NCBI GenBank assembly: GCA_018712645.1 | Contig: DVGO01000067.1 | Coordinates: forward strand, 1 to 43,104 | Reading direction: 5' to 3' | DNA from: Candidatus Faecousia faecavium | GTDB taxonomy: Bacteria; Bacillota; Clostridia; Oscillospirales; Oscillospiraceae | Length of the DNA stretch: 43,104 nt | Part shown: piece by piece, positions 24,719 through 33,122 of the stretch | Layout of the letters: each line of letters begins with the position of its first letter | Numbering within the stretch: position 1 is the stretch's first letter | Position numbers and translations under genes: made by a program | The notes under the pieces: generated by a model | The model's database searches: none | What the model was told of the DNA's origin: nothing | The model's input: the letters and a program-made list of their open reading frames with translations, nothing else

Positions 24719-26071
24719 ATGGCAAACAACATTATTTTCTACTTCACCGACCAGCAGCGCTGGGATACCTGCGGCTGTTATGGTCAGCCTCTGGACATCA
24801 CCCCCAACCTGGACACCCTGGCCCAGGAGGGCACCCTCTTTGAAAATGCCTTCTCTCCCCAGCCGGTCTGCGGTCCCTGCCGGGCGATTTTCCAGACAGG
24901 CCGGTATGCCACCGATACCGGATGCTTCCGCAACTGCAAGATGCTGCCCCATGATGTGAAAACCCTGGCAAACTACCTGGACGAAGCCGGATACGAAACC
25001 GCCTATGTGGGCAAATGGCATCTGGCCAGCGAAGGCGAGCTGGATGAACCTCCGATCATTGACAACGGCATTACCGCGGTTCCCAAGGAATTCCGGGGCG
25101 GCTATAACGGCTTCTGGCGGGCGGCTGACCTGCTGGAGTTTACCTCCCACGGCTACGATGGCTATGTATTCGATGAAAACAATCAGAAAATTGAGTTCAA
25201 GGGCTACCGGGCAGATTGCATCACCGACATGGCGCTGGATTTCTTTGCCCAGCGGGATAAGAGTAAGCCCTTCTTTCTGATGATTTCTCAGATTGAGCCC
25301 CACCACCAGAACGACCGGGGCCATTATGAAGGTCCCATCGGCTCTAAGGAGAAGTACAAGGATTTCGTACTGCCCCAGGATCTGGCGGCACTGAAGGGCA
25401 ACGCCCAGGAGGAATATCCGGATTATCTGGGCCAGTGCGCCAGCCTGGACGAAAACCTGGGCCGCCTGGTGGAAAAATTGAAGGCAGAAGGAATTTATGA
25501 CGATACCGTCATCATCTACTCTTCCGACCATGGCTCCCATTTCAAGACCCGCAACAACGACAGCCACCTCAGAGGCGGCGATGACTACAAGCGCTCTTGC
25601 CATGATTCTGCCCTGCATGTGCCTCTGGTGATTGCCGGCGGTCCCTTCCGGGGCGGACATAAGGTGGAGGAACTGGTCAGCACCGAAAGCATTCCCAAGA
25701 CCATTTTGTCTCTGGCAGGTGTCCACGTTGGACAGGCTATGATTGGCGAAGAGCTGCAGCAGCTGCTTGGCGGCGCTCCGGAAGGTCGGGAAAACCAGGT
25801 CTTTGCCCAGATTTCCGAGAGCCGGGTGGGCCGGTGCATCCGGACGCCGGAATTCCTGTATTCCGTTTACGCCCCGGATGCAGACGGCTTCAAGGTTCCC
25901 GCTGCCAACAAATATGCCGATGATTTCCTGTACGATATGCGCAAGGACCCCTATCAGCTGCATAATCTGATTCAGGACCCGGCCTATGCCCAGCAGAAGC
26001 AGGAGCTGCGCAAGCGCCTGCTGGATTGGATTGAGCAGGCGGAAGGCTACCGCCCGGAGATTACCGACTGA
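24719..26071 (+). CDS. Type I sulfatase, Cys-type, probably acting on glycosaminoglycan oligosaccharides
   Basis: Hydrolyses sulfate esters using a formylglycine made from Cys. The 450 residues contain the signature CGPCR (51-55, Cys51 being the modified residue), the metal-binding NNIIFYFTDQQR start (Asp11, Gln12), YVGKWHL near 98 and SSDHGSH in the C-terminal half, with EPHHQN in between. No signal peptide is present, so it works in the cytosol on imported sugars. AAGGAG lies before the ATG. The adjacent anaerobic maturase and the neighbouring unsaturated-uronate genes point to sulfated glycosaminoglycan disaccharides or 6-sulfated HexNAc. The exact sulfate position cannot be read from sequence by eye. 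Confidence 0.9.
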   Translation: MANNIIFYFTDQQRWDTCGCYGQPLDITPNLDTLAQEGTLFENAFSPQPVCGPCRAIFQTGRYATDTGCFRNCKMLPHDVKTLANYLDEAGYETAYVGKWHLASEGELDEPPIIDNGITAVPKEFRGGYNGFWRAADLLEFTSHGYDGYVFDENNQKIEFKGYRADCITDMALDFFAQRDKSKPFFLMISQIEPHHQNDRGHYEGPIGSKEKYKDFVLPQDLAALKGNAQEEYPDYLGQCASLDENLGRLVEKLKAEGIYDDTVIIYSSDHGSHFKTRNNDSHLRGGDDYKRSCHDSALHVPLVIAGGPFRGGHKVEELVSTESIPKTILSLAGVHVGQAMIGEELQQLLGGAPEGRENQVFAQISESRVGRCIRTPEFLYSVYAPDADGFKVPAANKYADDFLYDMRKDPYQLHNLIQDPAYAQQKQELRKRLLDWIEQAEGYRPEITD

Positions 26072-26091
26072 TTTTTGACGGAAATAAGATA

Positions 26092-26150
26092 CGCCCCCTT
26101 GCACGCAGCCCGAAGAGAAATGCTCGGGTTACGCCAAGGGGGCGATATTT
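26092..26150. terminator. Terminator between sulfatase and iclR
   Basis: CGCCCCCTTG (26092-26101) and CAAGGGGGCG (26135-26144) pair, and between them GCCCG/CGGGT-like bases may add an inner stem. ATATTTTTAT follows on the plus strand. The genes are convergent. Confidence 0.82.
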
Positions 26151-26924
26151 TTATCCTTCCGTGGGGGTGGTGCCCAGGAAGAAAGCGATTTCTTCCCGGG
26201 TTTGCAGCAGCAGCGGGATCAGTTTCTCTACCCGGGAGTCGGACATCCGGGATATGGGTGCGGAAATGGACAGGGCATAGCAGACCCGTCCCCGCCAGTC
26301 TGCAATGGCGGCGGCAATGCAGCGAACCCCCAGTTCGTTTTCTTCATTGTCCATGGCGAAGCCCTGGTGGCGAATCTTCTGGATTTCCCGGAGAAAGGCA
26401 TCCTTGCGGACAATGGTCTGATCGGTATAGGCCTGGGGTGTCAGGTGATCCCAGTACTGGCAGATGGCGTCGTCGGTATCCCCTGCCAGCATGGCCTTTC
26501 CGATGGCGGTGCAGTACAGCGGGCGGCGCATGCCGATCCGGGAGACCATACGGATGGCCTGATGGATGCTTTCCACCTTGTAAATGTACACAATTTCGTC
26601 GTTGTCCCGTTCTACCAGATGCACCGTTTCCTCGGTGCGGCGGCTCAGCCGTTCCATGGGCCCCTGAGCCAGGGATACCACATCCAGATTTTCCTGGACA
26701 TATTCCCCCAGTTCGCAGATTCGCATTCCGGCCCGGTAAATGGCGTCTCCGGTGCGCCGGACATATCCCCGCTCTGCCATGGAGTTCAGCAACCGGTGGA
26801 CGGTGCTTTTGTGCAGGGAGGTGATCTGGCTCAGCTGCTGAATGGTCATGCCCTTGGGGCTTTTGCACAGCAGTTCCAGCAGCTGAAAGGCACGATCCAG
26901 GGATTGTACGCTTCCTTTTTCCAT
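26151..26924 (-). CDS. IclR-family transcriptional regulator (KdgR-like)
   Basis: DNA-binding regulator whose family often responds to uronate or ketogluconate metabolites. The 257 residues have an N-terminal winged helix (about 8-70: SVQSLDRAFQLLELL, IQQLSQITSLHKSTVHRLL, ERGYVRR) and a C-terminal effector-binding GAF-like domain (about 80-250: ETVHLVERDNDEIVYIYKVE, RPLYCTAIGKAMLAG, ELGVRCIAAAI). It is divergent from the KDPG aldolase and KDG kinase genes. A 17-bp palindrome in front of eda and a similar but degenerate site in front of iclR itself suggest repression of both with KDG or KDPG as inducer. The effector is inferred from context only. Confidence 0.93.
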   Translation of the reverse strand: MEKGSVQSLDRAFQLLELLCKSPKGMTIQQLSQITSLHKSTVHRLLNSMAERGYVRRTGDAIYRAGMRICELGEYVQENLDVVSLAQGPMERLSRRTEETVHLVERDNDEIVYIYKVESIHQAIRMVSRIGMRRPLYCTAIGKAMLAGDTDDAICQYWDHLTPQAYTDQTIVRKDAFLREIQKIRHQGFAMDNEENELGVRCIAAAIADWRGRVCYALSISAPISRMSDSRVEKLIPLLLQTREEIAFFLGTTPTEG

Positions 26925-26939
26925 CGTTCCCCTTCTTTC

Positions 26940-26956
26940 GTTTTACGATATGAAAC
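26940..26956. promoter_or_regulatory. Predicted IclR operator, iclR side
   Basis: GTTTTACGATATGAAAC agrees with the eda-side palindrome GTTTCATAATATGAAAC at 14 of 17 positions and has an intact right half-site. It sits 16 bases upstream of the iclR start, a position suited to autorepression. Confidence 0.6.
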
Positions 26957-27018
26957 TATGGGCTTATATTAACCATTCTGTCCAGAAACTGCAAGGTTTT
27001 TTTTATAAAAACGCCATC

Positions 27019-27046
27019 TTGCCTATTTTCCAAGATTCGGTATAAT
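27019..27046 (+). promoter_or_regulatory. Predicted eda-kdgK promoter
   Basis: TTGCCT (27019-27024), 16 bases, TATAAT (27041-27046). The same -35 hexamer, spacing and -10 hexamer occur in the kduI promoter at 19426-19453, which suggests similar strength in the two operons. Confidence 0.7.
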
Positions 27047-27061
27047 GAAAGTGTAAATTAC

Positions 27062-27086
27062 GAAACGATGTTTCATAATATGAAAC
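27062..27086. promoter_or_regulatory. Predicted IclR operator, eda side
   Basis: GTTTCATAATATGAAAC (27070-27086) is a perfect 8+1+8 palindrome, and it overlaps a second dyad GAAACGATGTTTC (27062-27074). The pair lies just downstream of the -10 box and ends right before the ribosome site AAAAGGAG, so bound regulator would block transcription. Confidence 0.75.
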
Positions 27087-27104
27087 CAAAAGGAGCTTTT
27101 TGGT

Positions 27105-28064
27105 ATGGATCTAATGAAAAGTGTTTTTGAAATCGGCATCATCCCCGTCATCGCCATTGACGACCCGGACAAGGCTGTCCCCCTGGCTAAGGCTCTGGTG
27201 GCAGGCGGTCTGCCCGCCGCAGAGGTGACCTTCCGGACGGCTGCTGCGGAGGAATCCATCCGCCGCATCTGCGCGGAAGTACCGGAAATGCTGGTGGGCG
27301 CCGGTACCGTTCTGACCCGGGAGCAGGCTGACCGGGCCATTGCCGCCGGCTCTCAGTTCATTGTCAGCCCCGGCTTCAACCCGGATATCACCCGCTATGT
27401 TCTGGAAAAGGGCGTGGCTATGATGCCCGGTACCGCTACCCCCGGCGAAATGGAACAGGCCATGAGCATGGGCTTGAACGTGGTCAAGTTCTTCCCCGCC
27501 GAGCAGAACGGCGGCGTTGCCAAGCTGAAGGCTCTGGCCGGTCCTTACGGCAATCTGCGCTGGATGCCCACCGGCGGCGTGAACACCAAGAATATGATGG
27601 ATTATCTGAATTTCGACCGGATCATCGCCTGCGGCGGCACCTGGATGGTGAAAAAAGAGCTGATCGAAAACGAGCAGTGGGAAGAAATCACCCGGATCTG
27701 CAAGGAAGCAGTGAAGACCATGCTGGGCTTTGAGCTCAAGCACATCGGCATCAACTGCGCCAATGAGGAAGCCGCTGTCCAGACTGCCAAGCTGTTCTGC
27801 ACCGTATTCGGCTTTGACTACAAGGCAGGAAATTCCTCCATCTTTGCTGGCAGCGCCGTGGAGTGCATGAAGCAGCCCTACCTGGGCAGCCTGGGCCATA
27901 TCGCCATCGGCACCAACAACGTGGAGCGGGCGGAAGCCTACCTGCGCCGCCAGGGCATCGCCTTCAATGAGGACAGCCGCAAGCGCAATCCCAAGGGCAA
28001 GACTGTGGCCATCTACCTCCAGGAGGAATTTGCCGGCTTTGCCGTTCATCTTGTTCAGAAATAA
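27105..28064 (+). CDS. eda: KDPG aldolase fused to a VOC-like domain
   Basis: Splits 2-keto-3-deoxy-6-phosphogluconate into pyruvate and glyceraldehyde 3-phosphate, the last step of uronate breakdown. Residues 1-205 are a complete class I aldolase with Glu40 (AAEVTFRT), the phosphate-binding GAGTV (65-69), SPGFNP and Schiff-base Lys128 (NVVKFFPAE). Normal bacterial KDPG aldolases have about 205-215 residues; here 319. The extra C-terminal 110 residues (LKHIGINCANEEAAVQTAK, LGHIAIGTNNVERAEAYL, FAGFAVHLVQK) resemble a glyoxalase/VOC fold. The Kdg kinase follows 30 bases on. The added domain may be regulatory or structural; I cannot see a full set of VOC metal ligands. Confidence 0.92.
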   Translation: MDLMKSVFEIGIIPVIAIDDPDKAVPLAKALVAGGLPAAEVTFRTAAAEESIRRICAEVPEMLVGAGTVLTREQADRAIAAGSQFIVSPGFNPDITRYVLEKGVAMMPGTATPGEMEQAMSMGLNVVKFFPAEQNGGVAKLKALAGPYGNLRWMPTGGVNTKNMMDYLNFDRIIACGGTWMVKKELIENEQWEEITRICKEAVKTMLGFELKHIGINCANEEAAVQTAKLFCTVFGFDYKAGNSSIFAGSAVECMKQPYLGSLGHIAIGTNNVERAEAYLRRQGIAFNEDSRKRNPKGKTVAIYLQEEFAGFAVHLVQK

Positions 28065-28094
28065 CCGGAAACGTAAGGAAAAGGAGAAACGATT

Positions 28095-29120
28095 ATGAAA
28101 GTTGTTACCTTCGGCGAACTGATGCTCCGGCTTCAGCCGTATAACTACGAGCGGTTCGTACAGTGCGACCATGTGGAATTTACCTTCGGCGGCGGCGAGG
28201 CCAATGTGGCGGTTTCCCTGGCCAACTACGGCATGGATGTGGCCTTTGTCACCAAGCTGCCTGCCCATGCCATTGGTCAGGCTGCAGTCAACTCCCTGCG
28301 CCGCTATGGTGTGGACACCTCCAAGATTGTCCGGGGCGGCGATCGTGTGGGCATCTACTTCAATGAAAAGGGCGCCTCCCAGCGGGGCAGCGTGTGCATC
28401 TACGACCGGGCCCATTCCGCCATCCAGACTGCTGACCCCAGTGAATTTAACTGGGATGCGATCTTCGCGGGCGCCAACTGGTTCCACTTTACCGGCATCA
28501 CCCCGGCACTGGGGCCCAATGTGGTGCAGATGTGCCTGGAAGCCTGCAAGGCTGCCAAGGCTCGAGGCATCCAGATTTCCTGTGACCTGAACTACCGGGG
28601 CAAGCTGTGGACCCGGGACCAGGCCCGGGCAGCCATGACCGAGCTGTGCCAGTATGTGGATGTGTGCATCTCCAACGAGGAAGACGCCAAGGATGTATTC
28701 GGCATTGAGGCGGAAGCCACCGATATCTACGGCGGCAGCCTGAATCACGAAGGCTACAAGTCCGTTGCCAAGCAGCTGGCGGACAAGTTCGGCTTCAAAA
28801 AGGTTGCCATCACCCTGCGGGAAAGCCACTCTGCTTTCGACAACGGCTGGAGCGCCATGCTGTACGATGTTGCCAGCGACGAGTACTGCTTCTCCAAGAA
28901 GTATGACCTGCACATCATCGACCGGGTCGGCGGCGGCGACAGCTTCGGCGGCGGCTTGATCTACTCCCTGTTAAACGGCAAGACCACCCAGCAGGCGGTG
29001 GAATTTGCGGTGGCTGCTTCTGCACTGAAGCACTCCATTGAAGGCGACTACAACATGGTCACCGTCGGGGAAGTGGAAAAGCTGGCCGGCGGCGACGGCT
29101 CCGGACGGATTCAGCGGTAA
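28095..29120 (+). CDS. kdgK: 2-keto-3-deoxygluconate kinase (PfkB family)
   Basis: Phosphorylates KDG to KDPG for the aldolase encoded just upstream. The 341-residue protein has PfkB features: N-terminal FGELMLRLQP (6-15), the sugar-binding FTFGGGEANVAVSLANYG (29-46), ISCDLNYRGKLW, and the C-terminal catalytic motif DRVGGGDSFGGG (near 278-289), a GGGD variant of the usual GAGD with the catalytic Asp kept. AAGGAG precedes the ATG. It is last in the eda-kdgK operon and is followed by a perfect terminator. Another ketose or aldose substrate is possible in this family, but the operon supports KDG. Confidence 0.92.
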   Translation: MKVVTFGELMLRLQPYNYERFVQCDHVEFTFGGGEANVAVSLANYGMDVAFVTKLPAHAIGQAAVNSLRRYGVDTSKIVRGGDRVGIYFNEKGASQRGSVCIYDRAHSAIQTADPSEFNWDAIFAGANWFHFTGITPALGPNVVQMCLEACKAAKARGIQISCDLNYRGKLWTRDQARAAMTELCQYVDVCISNEEDAKDVFGIEAEATDIYGGSLNHEGYKSVAKQLADKFGFKKVAITLRESHSAFDNGWSAMLYDVASDEYCFSKKYDLHIIDRVGGGDSFGGGLIYSLLNGKTTQQAVEFAVAASALKHSIEGDYNMVTVGEVEKLAGGDGSGRIQR

Positions 29121-29146
29121 GCATCCATCCAAAAGAGAAATCATAA

Positions 29147-29180
29147 TTTCCGCCCTGTATCATACAGGGCGGAAACGAAC
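29147..29180. terminator. Bidirectional terminator between kdgK and araC-like gene
   Basis: TTTCCGCCCTGTAT (29147-29160) and ATACAGGGCGGAAA (29162-29175) are perfect inverted repeats around one base. T-rich flanks on the minus strand (TTATGATTTCTCTTTT) favour leftward termination of the araC-like gene. Confidence 0.85.
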
Positions 29181-29190
29181 ATTGGCTCAT

Positions 29191-30111
29191 TCAGCGCTTT
29201 TTCCCAAACTTGGCTTTCCGGGTTGCCTTGCGGTATTCGTTGGGGGTTACCCCTTCCAAACGGCGGAAGGCCTGGGAGAAATGACTGGGAGAGGAAAATC
29301 CGGCAATGAAGGAAATCTCTGCCACAGGGCTGTTGGTGTCCGCCAGCAGATATTTGCTCTCTTCTACCCTGCGGTACATCAGATACTGAATCGGCGACAT
29401 GCCGAAGGCCTCCTTGAAAGCGTGGGAGACATAGTACTTATTCTGATGGGCCTGACGGGCCAGCTCTTCCAGGGTCAGAGGTTCCTTGAAATGGGTGTCG
29501 ATGTAGGCCTTCACCAGGTTGCATTCTGCACTGACATTGACTGCGGCTGCGTTGGAGATTTTCACTTCCTGGTTGCGCAGAATTTGAATCAGCAGAATGT
29601 TCAGCAGGCTCTGGCAGACCACATCCTGGCCGATATGGTTGTGCTGCACCTCAGAAAGCAGCAGTTCCATATACCGGGGGATTTCGCTGCCGGTGGGCGG
29701 AATGTGCAGAACGGAAAAATCCTGGCGCTGGGAATCCGGGTTGGTGAACAGCAGCCCGTCCACTCCCAGGACAATGTATTCCAGCGGGTTGGTTTCTGAG
29801 GAATACTCGGTATGCTCTACATGGGGATTGATAATCACCAGATCGTTCTCCTGAAGGGGAAACTCCATAGCCCGGGTCATAAACCGCCCGGCGCCGCCGG
29901 TGACGTAAAAAAGCTCGGAAAAGTTGTGAGAATGGGCATTGCTGTGCCAGTCCCGCTCGTATTTCGCATTGGTGATATACAGAAGTCGGGCATCCAGCGG
30001 AGCGGTCTGCTCGGCATAAGACAAGAGCCTGTGAAGAAATGGGGGGTCCTGGGAGGTAATGTAGCGGCTGTCCTCCGACGGACAGGGTAAGTTATAGCGG
30101 TTGTTGCTCAT
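29191..30111 (-). CDS. AraC-family transcriptional regulator 1
   Basis: Cupin-type AraC activator with 306 residues. The N-terminal sensing domain (about 40-150: AHSHNFSELFYVTGGAGRF, NDLVIINPHVEHTE) should bind a sugar. The C-terminal double helix-turn-helix (about 205-300) has LTLEELARQAHQNKYYVSHAFKEAFGMSP and VAEISFIAGFSSPSHFSQAFRRLEGVTPNEYR. ATG 30111 has GGAGGG 8 bases upstream, whereas the longer frame to 30138 lacks one. It is divergent from the sugar ABC transporter, so it is likely to control that operon. Confidence 0.93.
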   Translation of the reverse strand: MSNNRYNLPCPSEDSRYITSQDPPFLHRLLSYAEQTAPLDARLLYITNAKYERDWHSNAHSHNFSELFYVTGGAGRFMTRAMEFPLQENDLVIINPHVEHTEYSSETNPLEYIVLGVDGLLFTNPDSQRQDFSVLHIPPTGSEIPRYMELLLSEVQHNHIGQDVVCQSLLNILLIQILRNQEVKISNAAAVNVSAECNLVKAYIDTHFKEPLTLEELARQAHQNKYYVSHAFKEAFGMSPIQYLMYRRVEESKYLLADTNSPVAEISFIAGFSSPSHFSQAFRRLEGVTPNEYRKATRKAKFGKKR

Positions 30112-30696
30112 AGCATTATCCCTCCAATCGGCAAGCATTGCAGTTGTCTGTGCTTACATCATATCACATTCTGGGGAAAAAGCTACGGGAAAAAGATTGC
30201 TTTTTAATGAAAACGGCAGCTTTTGCCTGCATGGGTATGCACTTGCTGCCGCGCTGGCACCCGCGGGGCAGTACCTCGGGAAATGGTCTGTGCTGCCGTT
30301 GGTCGGTACCCATGGCTGATTCGGAAAAAGGGGGAATTTCCCAAATTTTTCCCGAAGTAAGCTGGAATATTGTGCCAAACCATTTGTTAAAAATGTTCAA
30401 TTATTGCGGTCTATTTTGTGCAGATTGTATACTGCGAAATCCCAGCCTTTCTTTCTGATATTCGTGCAATTTTCATAGTATTTTTTAAAAATCAGAAAAT
30501 GATTTGTGCGATATGATAATATTTATACCGTCAGTTCCAGAAAAATTCTTTGTAATATTTTCTTAAAAAAGCAATTTGAATAAATTTTTAGACAAGAATA
30601 AAATTGGAATTTTCGGAAAAACGTGTTATACTCTATTCATAACGGCGAAGCGCCATCCGGCGCGCGCCGAAGTAAATTTACAACGGAGGAAAAATC
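30112..30696. promoter_or_regulatory. 585-base control region between araC-like gene and ABC transporter
   Basis: Mostly AT-rich (30340-30640), with a GC-rich block at 30210-30325. The transporter promoter is clear: TTGGAA (30604-30609), 17 bases, TATACT (30627-30632). The leader 30633-30696 holds GC-rich dyads (GGCGAAGCGCC, GGCGCGCGCC) and the ribosome site GGAGGAA. The GC-rich block has CGGCAGC (30214-30220) pairing with GCTGCCG (30245-30251) around GCAT-GGGT-ATGC; on the minus strand this is followed by TTTTCATT and could be an attenuator in the araC leader. No convincing ORF is seen. Confidence 0.55.
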
Positions 30697-32001
30697 ATGA
30701 AGAAGATTATCGCAATGCTGCTGGTTTTCGTTATGGTTATGGGTCTGGTCGCCTGCGGCGCATCTGAACCCGCTGCCACTACCGAAACTGCTGCAGACAC
30801 CAAGCCCGCTACTTCCACTGAGGCCGCTGCTGCTGAAGGCGACAAGAAGTACGAGGGTGTTACCCTGACCATGTGGTCCATGTGGAACTCCACCGAGCCC
30901 CAGGGCCAGGTGATTGCCCAGGCTGCCGAGGCTTTCGAAGCCGAGACCGGCGCCCATGTGGAAATCGTCTGGAAGGGCCGTGACATCAACCAGGTTCTGT
31001 CCGCTTCTCTGGAAGCTGGCGAGAAGTTCGACATCTTCGAGGACGACTACAAGCGTATCGCCCTGCAGTATGTCGACTACACCTACGACCTGACCGAGAT
31101 GGCTGAGGCCGTTGACTACAACTCCTTCTCTTACCCCTGCCTGAACGACACCGTGATCGACTGGGTTGGCTACCTGAACTCCATCGTGGAGCAGCCTCAG
31201 GTCGGCGGTATCTTCTACGACAAGGCTGCCTTCGAGACTGCCGGCATCACCGAGCTGCCCACCACTTGGGACGAGTTCATGGCTGCCTGCGAAGCTCTGA
31301 AGACCGCTGGTATCGCTCCTCTGGCTCTGGATGCTACTTACGCTGACTTCACCTTCTACCATCACCTGGTTCACCAGCTGGGCGAAGACCGCATCGAAGA
31401 GCTGGCTCTGAACGGCGGTTGGGATCAGGAGCCCGGTGTTGCTGCCGCTGCTCAGGATATCATCGACTTTGTTAACGCTGGCTACCTGGTTGACGGCGCT
31501 CCCGACGAGTTCCCCTCCAGCCAGAACAAGATCGGCTACGGCCTGGCTGCTATGATCGTCTGCGCTAACTACGTTACCGCTGAGGTCAACAACAACACCC
31601 AGACCGAGGTTGACTGGGGCATGATGTCCTACCCCACTGTTGACGACGGCGCTGCCAACTCTGCTACTTACGCCGGCGCTAACTCCCTGGCGATCACCAA
31701 GTACTCCGAGAATCCCCAGGCTGCTTTCGACTTCATCATGACTCTGGTCACCGGTGAGTTCGATCAGATGATGGCCGATACTGCCAAGCAGATTCCCGCC
31801 GACTCCCGCAACACCGCTCCCGCTCTGCAGGACGGCACTGTGGAAGTTCTGCTGAACGCCGAGTCCCCCATGAGCTGGTGCGCATCCCTGCAAGCTAACT
31901 CCGATCTGAAGGACAGCATCAAGACCCTGTGCATCAACCTGTACGACGGCAAGTTCGCTACCGGCGAAGAGTTTGCCGCCGCCATGCAAGCTCTGTACTA
32001 A
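30697..32001 (+). CDS. Carbohydrate ABC transporter substrate-binding lipoprotein
   Basis: Extracellular binding protein that captures an oligosaccharide and hands it to the two permeases downstream. The 434-residue protein starts with a lipoprotein signal peptide (MKKIIAMLLVFVMVMGLVAC) with lipobox Cys20, a low-complexity Ala/Thr/Glu linker (21-50), then the family 1 fold: GVTLTMWSMWNS, YKRIALQYVDYTYDLTEM, GIFYDKAAFETAGITELPTTWDEF, and a C-terminal lobe. Codon use is strongly biased to GCT and GTT, unlike its neighbours, which suggests high expression. A hairpin after the stop would keep more of this gene's mRNA than of the permeases. The substrate is unknown; context suggests an uronate-containing or galactosyl-HexNAc disaccharide. 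Confidence 0.92.
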   Translation: MKKIIAMLLVFVMVMGLVACGASEPAATTETAADTKPATSTEAAAAEGDKKYEGVTLTMWSMWNSTEPQGQVIAQAAEAFEAETGAHVEIVWKGRDINQVLSASLEAGEKFDIFEDDYKRIALQYVDYTYDLTEMAEAVDYNSFSYPCLNDTVIDWVGYLNSIVEQPQVGGIFYDKAAFETAGITELPTTWDEFMAACEALKTAGIAPLALDATYADFTFYHHLVHQLGEDRIEELALNGGWDQEPGVAAAAQDIIDFVNAGYLVDGAPDEFPSSQNKIGYGLAAMIVCANYVTAEVNNNTQTEVDWGMMSYPTVDDGAANSATYAGANSLAITKYSENPQAAFDFIMTLVTGEFDQMMADTAKQIPADSRNTAPALQDGTVEVLLNAESPMSWCASLQANSDLKDSIKTLCINLYDGKFATGEEFAAAMQALY

Positions 32002-32015
32002 GAATTCTCTTCCTT

Positions 32016-32050
32016 GCGGGCGGCTGTTAAAAGCCGCCCGCATTCTTACC
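32016..32050 (+). terminator. Partial terminator between binding protein and permease genes
   Basis: GCGGGCGGCT (32016-32025) and AGCCGCCCGC (32032-32041) form a perfect 10-bp stem followed by ATTCTT, only weakly T-rich. This allows read-through into the permeases at a lower level, as often seen in sugar ABC operons. The following 165 bases contain a weak possible promoter (TTGGAA-16-TATCAA near 32159). Confidence 0.7.
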
Positions 32051-32216
32051 CGATTGTTGCTCTTTTCAACATCTAACGAAGATACCACCTAACAGTGCTG
32101 CTTTCGGATGGCTGTTAGGGCGTAGGTTCACAGGACTCCTTTCGCCGAAAGCCTATGATTGGAAAGTAGGACTTTTTGTGTATCAAAACTAGCAGAAGAA
32201 TGAGGTGGATCGACGA

Positions 32217-33110
32217 ATGAAAAAGAATAAGTCCCTGATTTTCTGGTTCATGCTGCCAACCGTACTGTCCCTGCTGATTATGTACGTCTATCCGGTTATC
32301 CGGACGGTTGCCATGAGCTTCTTCAAGGTGGAGAGCCTGACGGCCAGCCTGAGCAAATGGGAATTCAACGGCATTGACAACTATATCAAGATTTTCGGCA
32401 GCAACAGCTTCCGGGTATCCATGCAGAACATGCTGCTGATTTGGATCGTGGGAGGCCTTCTGACCCTGGCGCTGGCTATGCTGTTCGCGGTCATTCTGAC
32501 CAGCGGTATTCGCGGCAAAAAATTCTTCCGGGCAGCCATTTATATGCCCAATATCATCAGCGCAGTTGCGCTGGCCACCATGTGGGTGCAGTACATCTTC
32601 AACTTTGACTACGGCCTGCTCAACAACGTGGTTGAGCTGCTGGGCGGAGAAAAGGTCAAGTGGCTGGGTACGGACATGAAGTTCTGGGCCATGACCATCT
32701 CCTATGTATTCGGCAGCGTAGGTTACTATATGCTGATTTATATCAGCGGTATCGAAGGCATTCCCGCAGATCTGTACGAGGCGGCAACCCTGGACGGCGC
32801 TTCCAAAGCTACCCAGTTCAGCAAGGTTACCCTGCCGCTGATGAAGGGAATCCTCAAAACCTCTATCACCTTCTGGAGTATTAACGCAGCAACCTTCTTC
32901 CTGTGGTCGAAAATGTTCGCCCCCATCGAAACGGAGGAAAGCACCATCGTACCTGTCATTTACCTGTACGATATCGTCTTTGGCGGCAAGGGTATTACCC
33001 AACGGGATGCCGGCGCCGGTGCTGCTGTGGGTGTTGTCCTGACATTGGTTATCATCGTCATCTACGGCGTGATGAATCTGATGCTCAAGGATACAGACCT
33101 GGAATATTAA
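32217..33110 (+). CDS. Sugar ABC transporter permease, MalF-like
   Basis: Integral membrane half-channel of a sugar importer, 297 residues. It begins with LIFWFMLPTVLSLLIMYVYPVI, the first of six helices, as in most MalF/UgpA-type proteins. The cytoplasmic EAA loop, which docks the ATPase, reads YEAATLDGASKATQFSKVTLP (near 193-213). The ATG at 32217 follows GAGGTGG by 7 bases; a GTG at 32205 lies within that site. The partner permease starts 12 bases after its stop. No ATPase gene lies nearby, so a shared MsmK-type ATPase elsewhere must power it. Confidence 0.93.
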   Translation: MKKNKSLIFWFMLPTVLSLLIMYVYPVIRTVAMSFFKVESLTASLSKWEFNGIDNYIKIFGSNSFRVSMQNMLLIWIVGGLLTLALAMLFAVILTSGIRGKKFFRAAIYMPNIISAVALATMWVQYIFNFDYGLLNNVVELLGGEKVKWLGTDMKFWAMTISYVFGSVGYYMLIYISGIEGIPADLYEAATLDGASKATQFSKVTLPLMKGILKTSITFWSINAATFFLWSKMFAPIETEESTIVPVIYLYDIVFGGKGITQRDAGAGAAVGVVLTLVIIVIYGVMNLMLKDTDLEY

Positions 33111-33122
33111 GGAGGGCTCACC

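Noticed and set aside
30138-30458. Plus-strand 106-residue frame in the gap before the ABC transporter
   Set aside because: No ribosome site, odd composition, and it crosses the GC-rich dyads of the control region.
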